From: Tannerella sp.
Lineage (GTDB): Bacteria; Bacteroidota; Bacteroidia; Bacteroidales; Tannerellaceae
Direction of reading: 5' to 3'
DNA: 12,344 nt
NCBI GenBank assembly: GCA_031271245.1
Contig: JAISWC010000165.1
Location: 1 to 12,344, forward strand
Positions 1 through 8,209 of the stretch are shown here, piece by piece. A program made the translations under genes and the position numbers. The notes below the pieces were generated by a model. That model was not told where the DNA came from and did not search any database. It saw only the letters and a list, made by a program, of their open reading frames with translations. Positions within the stretch are counted from its first letter, which is position 1. Each line of letters begins with the position of its first letter.

Positions 1-201
1 TATGTTACAATAGATGGAACTGATATTTATACGACTCCGGTTTTTCATAAAAGGTCTTCCGAGACATTTACGCTTTTGTTCAATGAAAAAGACAAAATGA
101 TAGATATTCTTGAATATGTACAATCAAAGACAAATATCACAAATCCCTCTCATGATGAATTAAGAAAAGAATTAGACAGAATTAAGAATGAAATAAAATG
201 A
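1..201 (+). CDS. 3' end of an unrecognised protein (partial, 66 codons visible)
   Basis: The frame starting at base 1 is open without a stop until TGA at 199-201, so this is the C-terminus of a gene that begins outside the window. The stop overlaps the ATG of the Nudix gene in an ATGA junction, which implies translational coupling. Codon use is AT-rich like the next three genes. The tail is charged and probably helical (SHDELRKELDRIKNEIK). The preceding segment, beginning YVTIDG and running through TTPVF and an LFN motif, can be laid over the C-terminal part of the membrane protein at 2686-3291 (YLSFQE, KSPIL, LFND). It may therefore end in the same domain. That alignment is by eye and short. 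No function can be assigned. Confidence 0.75.
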   Translation, partial: YVTIDGTDIYTTPVFHKRSSETFTLLFNEKDKMIDILEYVQSKTNITNPSHDELRKELDRIKNEIK

Positions 202-1463
202 ACAACAAATTATTAGAAGACATTAAAAGCTCCAAATCAATAACAATCATTGGAGTAAGTGTGATTGCCACAAGCAAATTTAGAGCTGATTTAAAAAATT
301 CCTTATTCAGCGATTTAGAGAAAGGCAAAAAGAAATGTAATGTAATATCCGAATCCGATAATCAACTGTTTCAACAATCGTTGCTAACGGATACGGATGA
401 TGCGAGAGAGCGAATTTCTTTTGAAGAATTAATTATTCGACGTAAATTCCTTATCGGTGAATTTGACAAAACGGAAGAAAGGAAAAACAATTCCAATGTT
501 CGTCTTTCTGCATTGACGCTTCCATTCTATGCCATACAAACAGATAAAAGTTTGTGGTATCTTCCGATTAATGATTTTAACGCCGATAATTATTTCATTT
601 TAGAAGAGAATGATAAGTTGTATGTTTCGGTAAAAACTTACATTAATCTATTGACAGATGGTTTATCAATCAAGGATAGAGAATATAAGTTTTTATCAAA
701 ACCGGATGTAGAGCTTTTAGAATTGTTCGACCAGAATAAAGCGCCAAGAGGCATTTTTCCAAGAGACAGTTTTTATAATACGGACCATTATCAGTATGTA
801 GTCTGGGGATTAGTATTTAGCCGGGAAGGAAAATTGCTGATTCATCAACGGGCAAAAAATGCAAAAGATAATCAAGGGATGTGGGATAAGTCGGTAGGCG
901 GTCATCTTGATTTTAAACTTGAAAAGTCTACTCACGAAGCCATGGTCAGAGAGTTAATAGAAGAATTATTTACCAAAGAACAGATTGAACAGCAAGGTCA
1001 CGGATTTAGCATGCTAACCGATGATATAGAATCTGTCTATTTCTTAGGTGATTGGCGATTAGAAGACTACGGGCCTTATTATTTAGACCATATTGAACTT
1101 TTGGAAAGTAAGAAAAAGAAAGGTACAGAAAATTGGGTAATGTACAAATATCCTAAGACCTTTACTCATAATACGCCAAGAAGATTGCCTAATGGAAAAG
1201 AACGAAGGTTAAGAGTGATGGTTGACGTGTTCTTCATTATTACAAATACAACCATTACAGATACGTATTTAGAGAAATTTGAAAACAGTTCCTTCTTATT
1301 GGTAGAGCCGAATAAATTAAAGTCGTGGGTGGATAACGAAGTTGATGATGATAATCGGGAATTTAAAGTTACACCTGACTTGAAATACATTATGACGGGG
1401 AAATTAAGGGATGTAATCACTGAAGTTTCTACCACAATAAAATATAGCAATATCAGAAAATGA
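198..1463 (+). CDS. Nudix-box hydrolase with a large N-terminal extension (421 aa)
   Basis: Nudix proteins hydrolyse nucleoside diphosphates linked to another group, using glutamates of the Nudix box to hold Mg2+ or Mn2+. The box lies at residues 235-258: it opens with GGHLDF and ends with RELIEEL, so the metal-binding glutamates are present. The loop between the glycine and the arginine is two residues longer than the GX5EX7REUXEEXGU consensus, and the late glycine is replaced by F. Residues 198-234 (YQYVVWGLVFSREGKLLIHQR) form the usual strands before the box. Most family members are 130-200 aa. The extra N-terminal ~180 residues contain a segment (about 5-125) that resembles the cytosolic part of the membrane protein at 2686-3291, and could be a sensing domain. 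The ATG overlaps the previous stop, and the gene's own stop overlaps the next start, so three genes are tightly coupled. The substrate is unknown. The protein is not obviously a Nudix-type transcription regulator, since I see no helix-turn-helix. Confidence 0.85.
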   Translation: MNNKLLEDIKSSKSITIIGVSVIATSKFRADLKNSLFSDLEKGKKKCNVISESDNQLFQQSLLTDTDDARERISFEELIIRRKFLIGEFDKTEERKNNSNVRLSALTLPFYAIQTDKSLWYLPINDFNADNYFILEENDKLYVSVKTYINLLTDGLSIKDREYKFLSKPDVELLELFDQNKAPRGIFPRDSFYNTDHYQYVVWGLVFSREGKLLIHQRAKNAKDNQGMWDKSVGGHLDFKLEKSTHEAMVRELIEELFTKEQIEQQGHGFSMLTDDIESVYFLGDWRLEDYGPYYLDHIELLESKKKKGTENWVMYKYPKTFTHNTPRRLPNGKERRLRVMVDVFFIITNTTITDTYLEKFENSSFLLVEPNKLKSWVDNEVDDDNREFKVTPDLKYIMTGKLRDVITEVSTTIKYSNIRK

Positions 1464-2614
1464 GAGAAAAGGTCTTTATTCTTTTTGGCGCTCCGGGAAG
1501 TGGGAAATCCACTTCCTGTAACCTTCTAAGAAAGATATCAAATAATCAGGTTCAGATTATTCGGAAAGAATCGACGCGACCGGCTCGTGATTCGGAACAT
1601 TTGGAAATCAGAGCAGTTGATACAGTATCAACTCGGTGTGATTTCAGATACAGTCAATACGGTTATGACTATGGCTTTTCGAGTCGGGATATTTGGGCAA
1701 AGTTAAAGAAAGGAACGTCTGCTGCCGTTATTGTAAATGATATACGTACCATTAAATTGTTAAATAGGAAGTTTGGAAATCTTACCCATACTATCTATAT
1801 TCACTCCAATATAGATAGAATGAAGATTGAACGTCTTTCAAAAAAAAGATATCCCGATGCAAATGAAATAGCTTTAAAAAAAGATACGGAAAAGCGGATT
1901 GAGAAAATAAAAACCATTCATCAAAAATATATTGAAAACACTTATCTGTTTGACACTGCAATAATTAATATCTTCAATGAAAACGAAGAACCCAAAGAAT
2001 TGGAAATGCAACTCGGAAGAGTGTATGAAAAAGCGTTGGTTTCCAAGTCAACTTTGGGCAGTACTTGCCGGATAATAATCATTGCAGCCGGCAGTTTTGC
2101 AGGTAAAGACGATTTGGTGAATGCCATGATCCATATTGAACCCAAGAAAGTAACTGCCTATCAAAAAGGAACGACAAGACCGAAAAAATCGGGAGACAAT
2201 AATGAATTAAAACATTATGACAGTAAGCAATTGCCCAATTTTTATGATTTGGTTTACGAAAAGAACGGATACCAATACGGTCTTTCCAAAAAAGAAATAT
2301 GGAATGAGCTGGCACGAGAAAAGATTGTCCTGATAGTTTTAAGCGATTTGGAGCTAATCAAAGTTTTGAAACAGAAATTCAATCAAATCTGTTCGGTAAT
2401 TTATTTGCACGCCAATATTGATTGGGAAGAATTGAAAAAAGCAAGAAGCGAATTAAGCAGAGAAGAATTTGCCAAGCGAGAAAAAAGCATTGCCGAGTTA
2501 CACGAAATATATGTCAATAACATGAATGTGTTCGACCATGTTCTACTGAATACAAGCGAAAGTGAAGACCTGTATGAACAGGCATTCAATATTTTAGATC
2601 ATTATCTGGAATAA
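1460..2614 (+). CDS. Tandem guanylate-kinase-like P-loop protein (384 aa)
   Basis: Two similar guanylate-kinase-like domains are joined head to tail. Domain 1 (about 1-195) has an intact Walker A motif, GAPGSGKS at 10-17, then STRPARDSE at 38-46, which resembles the GMP-binding TRPxR motif. It also has YDYGFSSRDIW at 69-79, like the YGT region of guanylate kinases, and a lid-like basic stretch near 124-146. Domain 2 (about 203-384) repeats the layout with GTTRPKK at 237-243 and GYQYGLSKKEIW at 270-281. Its P-loop at 210-217 is degraded: the first glycine is alanine and the residue after GK is aspartate. Canonical guanylate kinases have one domain of about 200 aa and phosphorylate GMP or dGMP. 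The first half is plausibly an active nucleotide kinase and the second a regulatory or binding copy. The start overlaps the Nudix stop (ATGA). A housekeeping gmk role is unlikely given the duplication and the operon setting. Confidence 0.8.
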   Translation: MREKVFILFGAPGSGKSTSCNLLRKISNNQVQIIRKESTRPARDSEHLEIRAVDTVSTRCDFRYSQYGYDYGFSSRDIWAKLKKGTSAAVIVNDIRTIKLLNRKFGNLTHTIYIHSNIDRMKIERLSKKRYPDANEIALKKDTEKRIEKIKTIHQKYIENTYLFDTAIINIFNENEEPKELEMQLGRVYEKALVSKSTLGSTCRIIIIAAGSFAGKDDLVNAMIHIEPKKVTAYQKGTTRPKKSGDNNELKHYDSKQLPNFYDLVYEKNGYQYGLSKKEIWNELAREKIVLIVLSDLELIKVLKQKFNQICSVIYLHANIDWEELKKARSELSREEFAKREKSIAELHEIYVNNMNVFDHVLLNTSESEDLYEQAFNILDHYLE

Positions 2615-2685
2615 TCTGCTATTCAGGTCAATTAAATATTATCAGAATTAATATATGTGAATAAATAACAGTTAAATATAGAGTT

Positions 2686-3291
2686 ATGAAATCAATCGAA
2701 ATTATAGTCAGTTTTTTCGTAGGTGTTTCGGCAACAATTGCAGGGACTTACTTCTTTTCATTATGTAACTGGCTGCCATTTAAAAAATTTAAAGGAACTG
2801 GGGTCATAAAAATATTTGATAACCAAGCTCAAGCAACAAAATCAATTTTGAATGATATTAAACAATCGAAAATCTTATATGTCTTAACAATGAAAGGCGA
2901 AAGTTTCTCAAATAAGGAAGATTCTCCTTTAGCAAAATATCTTTGTGATGCAGAAAAACAGCACAGGTATTTAGTTTCCTCTTTAGATAATCCATATTTA
3001 AAAATAAGAAAGGATGAATTGGACAAAGAAAACATGGAGGATGCTGTTCTTCTATCATTACATAATTTCCAGGAAGCTCAAAAGAAGAACCAAAATATTG
3101 AGCTAAAACAACATGAGGAAATTGTACGCTTTAGAATAATTTTCACAACCAACTATTTATATTTGTCTTTTCAAGAAGTTAAAATTGCAGGGAAAAAATC
3201 ACCGATATTAAAAATCAGAAAAGACAGTTCAATGTATAGAAATTTCTTTTCTTTATTCAATGATTTATGGGAGAAATATCCATCTGTATAA
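2686..3291 (+). CDS. Small membrane-anchored protein, possible degenerate PLD-like domain (201 aa)
   Basis: The N-terminus (about residues 5-27) is a single hydrophobic membrane segment followed by a lysine-rich turn (KKFKG), so the remaining ~170 residues probably face the cytosol. That part alternates strands and helices: ILYVLTMKGESF at 63-74, YLVSSLDNPYLKIRKDEL at 95-112, RFRIIFTTNYLYLSFQE at 148-164, and an aromatic C-terminus (FFSLFNDLWEKY, 187-198). The pattern recalls inactive phospholipase-D-like domains found in some signalling proteins, but no HKD motif is present, so the family call is tentative. It also resembles the N-terminus of the Nudix protein. The gene starts 71 bases after the kinase-like gene. 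In that gap TATATGTG (2652-2659) is one mismatch from a TAnnTTTG box, so it could have its own weak promoter. It is AT-rich like the upstream genes. Confidence 0.75.
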   Translation: MKSIEIIVSFFVGVSATIAGTYFFSLCNWLPFKKFKGTGVIKIFDNQAQATKSILNDIKQSKILYVLTMKGESFSNKEDSPLAKYLCDAEKQHRYLVSSLDNPYLKIRKDELDKENMEDAVLLSLHNFQEAQKKNQNIELKQHEEIVRFRIIFTTNYLYLSFQEVKIAGKKSPILKIRKDSSMYRNFFSLFNDLWEKYPSV

Positions 3292-3347
3292 ATTGCCACC
3301 CCGTCAAGCCCGTCTGACAATATCAAAAATGAATCACTTGCCGCCCC

Positions 3348-5024
3348 TTACCAGAAATAAATATAGAATGCCGCGGTAAATGCCAGTATGATACACGTAT
3401 GGATGACGTCCCAGCGGTTCCAACTGGCGCGGGAAGCGGCTTTCTGTTCGGGCGTGGTGGAACTGAAAGTCAGCCCTTGCAGTTGACTTTCGGACGCGGG
3501 ACGGGTAAAGTAACTGACGCCTACGACGACCAGGATACAGAAAAGCAACATGCCTCCACTGAAAAATAACCAGTTGACATCGTAGAAAAGGTACTTGAAC
3601 CAGTTGTCCGACGCTTCGACTCCGGAGGTGTAGTAGACCTTCGCGCCCAGCCGGACAAGGCCGATGATGAATCCCGCAATCAGTCCCCACATCCCGCCTT
3701 TGGGTGTGGCCTTCTTCCAGGCGATTCCCAGCAGGAAGGCGGCCGCGATTCCGGGCGAGAGAACGGACTGTACGTCCTGCAAGTAATTGTACAGCACGGC
3801 GCCCACGTTCTTCATGACCGGTATCCAGAGGATGCCCAGCGCCACGATGACAACCGTCGCTATTCGTCCGACGGACAGGAGTTGCTTTTCGCCGGCCTGC
3901 GGTTTAAAGCGTTTGTAGAAGTCGATGGTGAACAGCATGGACGACGAATTGAACAGCGACGCCAGCGAACTCATCAGCGCGGCCAGTATCCCGCATACGA
4001 CCAGTCCTTTCACGCCGGCGGGCAACAGTTTTGCCACCAGCGTGGGAAAGGCTGCGTCGGCGCTGGAGATGCGGAAGACTTCGCCGTTGACCGTGACGCC
4101 GTTTTTTGCCATCGCAAAGGCGATCATGCCCGGAATGAGGAACAGGAATACGGGTGTCAGTTTCAGGTAGGCGCCGAAGATGGCGCCGCGTCGCGCCTGC
4201 GTCTCGTCCTTGCCGGAAAGCACCCGCTGGACGATGTACTGGTCGGTACACCAGTACCAGAACCCGATGACCGACGAACCGATCAGCACGCCCAGCCAGG
4301 GGAAACTGGCGTCGCGGTTGCTGCGTATCAGGTTAATCATGCTGTCGCCGCAGTCGTTGACGGGCGTCGCCCGGCAGGCGGCCAGTACCTGTTCCCATCC
4401 GCCGACGGCTTTCAGGCCCAGCACAAGGATAATCAGCGACCCCAGCAGGAGAATCGGCGTTTGCAGGACGGAGGTATACAGTACGGACTTCATGCCGCCG
4501 ATCACCGTGTAAAGCGCCGTGAGCGCGACGACCCCGATGGCGGCTATCCAGAAAAAGTCGATGCCCCATAGCGATTCGATGCCGAACACTTCCTTGAAGA
4601 CCAGTCCGCCGGCGTAGACCGTGACGGCCACTTTGGTCAGGACGTAGCTCACCAGCGAAATCATCGACAGGATGGTGCGCGATTCCCGGTTGTAGCGGCG
4701 TTCCAGAAACTCCGGCATGGTGAGCACCATGCTCCGCGAATAGAAGGGCACAAAGACCCATCCGAGAAGGAGGATTATCCACCCCTGAATCTCCCAGTGC
4801 GCCATGGCCATGCCGCTGGACGCGCCGGCGCCGGCCAGTCCGATCAGGTGTTCCGAGCCGATGTTCGAGGCAAAGATGGACGCGCCGATGGCCAGCCAGG
4901 TGGCATCGCGTCCGGCCAGGAAATAATCGTCTGAACCGGTCTGTTTCTGTCTAAACACCCAGACGACGATCCCCGCTAAAACGACGGCAAACACGCCGAT
5001 AACTATCCAGTCCAGCGTACTCAT
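3348..5024 (-). CDS. Sodium:solute symporter (SSS/SGLT family), probable L-arabinose importer
   Basis: This is an inner-membrane secondary transporter of 558 aa, close to bacterial SGLT-type proteins (about 540 aa), with repeated hydrophobic segments along its length. Family signatures are visible: ASNIGSEHLIGLAGAGA (52-68), MPEFLERRYNR (103-113) and CTDQYIVQRVLSGK (259-272, matching the conserved CTDQ-IVQR block of SGLTs). The protein should couple sugar uptake to the Na+ gradient. Specificity for L-arabinose is inferred only from its place as last gene of the araDAB cluster; the sequence alone would also fit another sugar such as glucose or galactose. Its ATG overlaps the araB TGA (ATGA), so it is cotranscribed and probably translationally coupled. 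After the stop there are only 56 bases to the convergent AT-rich gene, and I see no convincing terminator hairpin there. Confidence 0.93.
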   Translation of the reverse strand: MSTLDWIVIGVFAVVLAGIVVWVFRQKQTGSDDYFLAGRDATWLAIGASIFASNIGSEHLIGLAGAGASSGMAMAHWEIQGWIILLLGWVFVPFYSRSMVLTMPEFLERRYNRESRTILSMISLVSYVLTKVAVTVYAGGLVFKEVFGIESLWGIDFFWIAAIGVVALTALYTVIGGMKSVLYTSVLQTPILLLGSLIILVLGLKAVGGWEQVLAACRATPVNDCGDSMINLIRSNRDASFPWLGVLIGSSVIGFWYWCTDQYIVQRVLSGKDETQARRGAIFGAYLKLTPVFLFLIPGMIAFAMAKNGVTVNGEVFRISSADAAFPTLVAKLLPAGVKGLVVCGILAALMSSLASLFNSSSMLFTIDFYKRFKPQAGEKQLLSVGRIATVVIVALGILWIPVMKNVGAVLYNYLQDVQSVLSPGIAAAFLLGIAWKKATPKGGMWGLIAGFIIGLVRLGAKVYYTSGVEASDNWFKYLFYDVNWLFFSGGMLLFCILVVVGVSYFTRPASESQLQGLTFSSTTPEQKAASRASWNRWDVIHTCIILAFTAAFYIYFW

Positions 5025-6691
5025 CGTTCAAACCATTTTTCGCTTGCACATCCTGTCTCCCTGTACTTTTCGTACAGTTTCCCGTAGATTTCGCGGTTCG
5101 CCGCATCGGGATCATACGTTGCGGCGAATCCCTGTCCCATAACCTTCTGGGCGTCTTCCACCCGCGCATGTACGCCGGCCGCTACGGCGGCAAACATGGC
5201 CGCGCCGGCGGCACAGGCATGTTCGGCTTTCGATACTTTGATGGACATGTCCAGCACGTCGGCCAGCGTCTGCATCACAAAGGGCGATTTCAGCGAAATG
5301 CCGCCAATCCCGATGACCTCGCGGATGGAGAGGCCGTTTTCGGTAAACCGGTCGAGGATGGCTTTGGAGCCAAAGGCCGTCGCCTCCACCAGCGCCCGGA
5401 AAATCACCGGTGCCGTGCTGCCCAGAGTCAGTCCGGTAATCGTCCCCTTGAGCAGCTGATTGGCGTCGGGCGTACGGCGTCCGTTCATCCAGTCGGTGGC
5501 GACCGGGGCGCTTTCGCTCGCCGGAATGCGGGCTGCGGCTTCGCTCAGGGCGGGAAGGATGCGGTCCCGTATCTCTTCCGCCAGTTGATTCCGCAGTTCT
5601 CCGGAAATGAGTTTCGACTCGCCAAGCAATTGTGTGACCGGCCATTCCAGCACACGCCGAAACCAGGCATACACGTCGCCGAAGGCCGACTGGCCAGCTT
5701 CCAGTCCGACCATTCCCGGGATGACGGAGCCATCTACCTGCCCGCAGATGCCGGGAATCAGCCGGTCGCCGATTTCGTGGCGGGGCGCTACCATGACGTC
5801 GCACGTGGAGGTGCCGATGACCCGTACGATGGCGCCGGGAGCAATCTGTGCGCCGACAGCCCCCATGTGACAGTCGAACGCGCCGACGCCGACGGCTACG
5901 GACGTACTCAGTCCCAGCCTGTCGGCCCATTCCCGGGAAAGATACCCGACGCGCGTGTCGCTCGGACAGGTGTCGGTGAACAGGCGCGCCCTGTATCCGG
6001 CCAGCCGGGGGTCGAGTGCGGTCAGGAACGCCTCGGAGGGCAGTCCCTGCCAGGAGGCGTGCCACATGGCTTTGTGTCCGGCGGCGCAGCGGCTGCGTGG
6101 AAGCGTCTCCGGGCGGGTGTTGCCCGTAAGCAGTCCCGGCATCCAGTCGCAATGTTCCACCCACGACCGGGCCACCCCGCGCACGGCTTCGTCCCTGCGC
6201 AGCACGTGCAGCGCCTTGGCCCATACCCATTCGGAAGAATAGATTCCGCCTTCGTAGGCCGTGTAGTCCGTCTCCCAGCGTTTGGCCAGCGCGTTGATTT
6301 CGCTGGCCTCGTCAATGGCCGTATGGTCTTTCCAGAGGATAAACATGGCATTCGGGTTTTCGGCAAATTCGGGGAGCAGGGCCAGCGGCGTCCCCTGCGC
6401 ATCGGTCAGTGCGGGCGTGCTGCCGGTCGTGTCAAAGGAGATGCCGGCTACTTTGGCGGCGCTTCCCGCAGGGGCTTTCGACAGGACTTCGCGGATGGAT
6501 GTTTCCATTGTTTCCACATAATCCAGCGGATGCTGGCGGTAGCGGTTGGTTTGAGGGTCGCAATACTTTCCGGCAGTCCAGCGCGGATAGGCGGCCACCG
6601 AAGAAGCGATTTCTTCGCCGCTGTTTGCGTTGACAAGCACCGCGCGGCACGAATCCGTGCCGTAGTCCAGACCTATTACATATTTTTCCAT
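5021..6691 (-). CDS. araB: L-ribulokinase (FGGY family)
   Basis: This cytosolic enzyme phosphorylates L-ribulose with ATP to give L-ribulose-5-phosphate, the second step of L-arabinose catabolism. At 556 aa it is close to E. coli AraB (566 aa). The N-terminus has the sugar-kinase phosphate loop GLDYGTDSCRAVLV (7-20). AFDCHMGAVG carries the expected catalytic aspartate at about D273. The C-terminal FGGY signature begins GIGGISLKSP (from 461) and continues to the alanine-rich helix AAGAAMFAAVAAG, which helps form the ATP site. The gene starts six bases after the araA stop and ends overlapping the symporter start. Its place between isomerase and symporter supports ribulokinase over xylulokinase or glycerol kinase. 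Nothing appears truncated. Confidence 0.96.
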   Translation of the reverse strand: MEKYVIGLDYGTDSCRAVLVNANSGEEIASSVAAYPRWTAGKYCDPQTNRYRQHPLDYVETMETSIREVLSKAPAGSAAKVAGISFDTTGSTPALTDAQGTPLALLPEFAENPNAMFILWKDHTAIDEASEINALAKRWETDYTAYEGGIYSSEWVWAKALHVLRRDEAVRGVARSWVEHCDWMPGLLTGNTRPETLPRSRCAAGHKAMWHASWQGLPSEAFLTALDPRLAGYRARLFTDTCPSDTRVGYLSREWADRLGLSTSVAVGVGAFDCHMGAVGAQIAPGAIVRVIGTSTCDVMVAPRHEIGDRLIPGICGQVDGSVIPGMVGLEAGQSAFGDVYAWFRRVLEWPVTQLLGESKLISGELRNQLAEEIRDRILPALSEAAARIPASESAPVATDWMNGRRTPDANQLLKGTITGLTLGSTAPVIFRALVEATAFGSKAILDRFTENGLSIREVIGIGGISLKSPFVMQTLADVLDMSIKVSKAEHACAAGAAMFAAVAAGVHARVEDAQKVMGQGFAATYDPDAANREIYGKLYEKYRETGCASEKWFER

Positions 6692-6697
6692 AGTTAG

Positions 6698-8203
6698 CTA
6701 CTGCAATGATTTGTTCAACAGATAATATACTTCGTTTACTTTCAGTTCGAACTTGAACCCGGAGAGCGTCGTGTTCCGGTCGATGGCGAGCAGCTCAATG
6801 CCGGCTATTTCGGCATAATCTTCCAGATATTCGCCGGTCAGGGCATAGGAGAAAGCCGTGTGGTGCGTACCGCCGGCCAGAATCCACGCCGCCGCGCCGA
6901 CTTCGAGGTTCGGCTGCGGAATCCACAGCGCGCTGGCGACGGGCAACTTCGGCAGCGCTGCTTCCGGCTCGATGACATCCACGTGATTGACAATCATCCG
7001 GAAACGGTTGCCCATGTCGACGATGGTGGCCGCGATGCCCGCTCCCGGATGCGCCGTAAAGACCAACCGTGCGGGGTCGGCCTTGCCGCCGATCCCCAGC
7101 GGATGGACTTCCAGCCGCGGCTTCTGCGCGGCAATTTCGGGCGACACCTCCAGCATGTGCGCCTGCAGAATGGCGCTCTGTTCGCCCTTGAAATGATAGG
7201 TATAATCTTCCATGAACGACGTCCCGCCGGGCAGTCCCTGCGCCATCACCCACAGCGTGCGCACCAGCGCCGCCGTTTTCCAGTCGCCCTCGGCGCCGAA
7301 GCCATATCCTTCGGCCATCAGCCGCTGGCAGGCCAGTCCGGGCAACTGGTTCAGGCCATGCAGGGCGTCGAAGTTGGTGGTAAATGCCCTGGCGCCCCTG
7401 TCTTTCAGGAAACGGCGCAGGGCGATTTCCTCCCGCGCGGCTTCGCGCACCTGTCCGTAATCCCCGGCGCCCTTTCTGCATGAATCGGCGAAAGTATACA
7501 GCCGTTCGTATTCGGCCACCAGCGCATCGATTTCGTCGCCGGTCACCTTTTCCTGATATTCCGCCAGACAGCCGACGCCGTAGTAGTCGACATGGTAGCC
7601 CAGCCGCATTTCGGCTTCCAGTTTGTCGCCGTCGGTCACGGCCACGTTGTTCATGTTGTCGCCGAACCGGACCACCAGCATGTTCTGTGCGTCCGCCCAG
7701 GCCGCCGCCACGCGCATCCAGACGGCAATCCGTCCCTGTACGCCTTCGTCCGTCCAGTGGCCAACCACGACCTTCCGGTTCCTGCGCATCCGGCTAACGA
7801 TGTGTCCAAATTCGCGGTCGCCGTGCGCCGACTGGTTCAGGTTCATGAAGTCCATGTCTATTTCGCTCCAGGGGATTTCCCGGTTGAACTGCGTGTGCAG
7901 GTGAAGCAACGGTTTCCGGTAGTTTTGCAGTCCCTTGACCCACATCTTGGCGGGCGAAAACGTATGCATCCAGGTGATAACGCCGGCGCAGCGCGGGTCG
8001 TTGCCGGCCGCGGCGAACGTCGCGGCGACTTCCGCCGATGAATTGACCGTACCCCTGTAGACGATTTTTAACGGTAACCGGCCCGATTCGTTCAGGCCTC
8101 TGACGATTTCCGAAGAATGAGCGTCGACGGCGATTACCGCGTCGCCGCCGTATAACAGTTGTGCTCCTGTTACAAACCAGATTTCAATGTCGTTAAAGTT
8201 CAT
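6698..8203 (-). CDS. araA: L-arabinose isomerase
   Basis: This cytosolic, metal-dependent enzyme converts L-arabinose to L-ribulose, the first step of the pathway. The 501-residue length matches E. coli AraA (500 aa), and the N-terminus WFVTGAQLLYG is typical. Residues equivalent to the E. coli metal and catalytic set (E306, E333, H350, H450) are all present: E305 in FGAEGDWKTAALVR, E332 in SFMEDYTYHF, H349 in AHMLEVSPEIA, and the histidine pair at 447-448 in GGTHHTAFSY. The gene lies 22 bases after araD and 6 before araB, so it is inside one transcript. The araD-araA spacer holds three copies of a seven-base repeat. The ATG at 8203 gives the family length, so no other start is needed. Confidence 0.98.
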   Translation of the reverse strand: MNFNDIEIWFVTGAQLLYGGDAVIAVDAHSSEIVRGLNESGRLPLKIVYRGTVNSSAEVAATFAAAGNDPRCAGVITWMHTFSPAKMWVKGLQNYRKPLLHLHTQFNREIPWSEIDMDFMNLNQSAHGDREFGHIVSRMRRNRKVVVGHWTDEGVQGRIAVWMRVAAAWADAQNMLVVRFGDNMNNVAVTDGDKLEAEMRLGYHVDYYGVGCLAEYQEKVTGDEIDALVAEYERLYTFADSCRKGAGDYGQVREAAREEIALRRFLKDRGARAFTTNFDALHGLNQLPGLACQRLMAEGYGFGAEGDWKTAALVRTLWVMAQGLPGGTSFMEDYTYHFKGEQSAILQAHMLEVSPEIAAQKPRLEVHPLGIGGKADPARLVFTAHPGAGIAATIVDMGNRFRMIVNHVDVIEPEAALPKLPVASALWIPQPNLEVGAAAWILAGGTHHTAFSYALTGEYLEDYAEIAGIELLAIDRNTTLSGFKFELKVNEVYYLLNKSLQ

Positions 8204-8209
8204 GCTGTT

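Noticed and set aside
198..1463. The Nudix protein as the Nudix-family arabinose regulator AraR
   Set aside because: It is much longer than I recall for AraR, shows no winged-helix region, retains the metal-binding glutamates, and belongs to an operon convergent with the ara genes.
2652..2659. A promoter for the membrane-protein gene (TATATGTG)
   Set aside because: It has one mismatch to the -7 consensus and no -33 element; in AT-rich DNA this is likely to occur by chance, so it is mentioned only under the gene.
3292..3347. A bidirectional terminator between the convergent genes
   Set aside because: Only a four-base GTCA/TGAC pairing is visible and there is no T tract, so I do not call one.
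5168..6697. A 509-codon open frame on the + strand opposite araB
   Set aside because: It mirrors the GC-rich codon pattern of araB, has no recognisable motif, and the minus-strand araB has clear kinase signatures.
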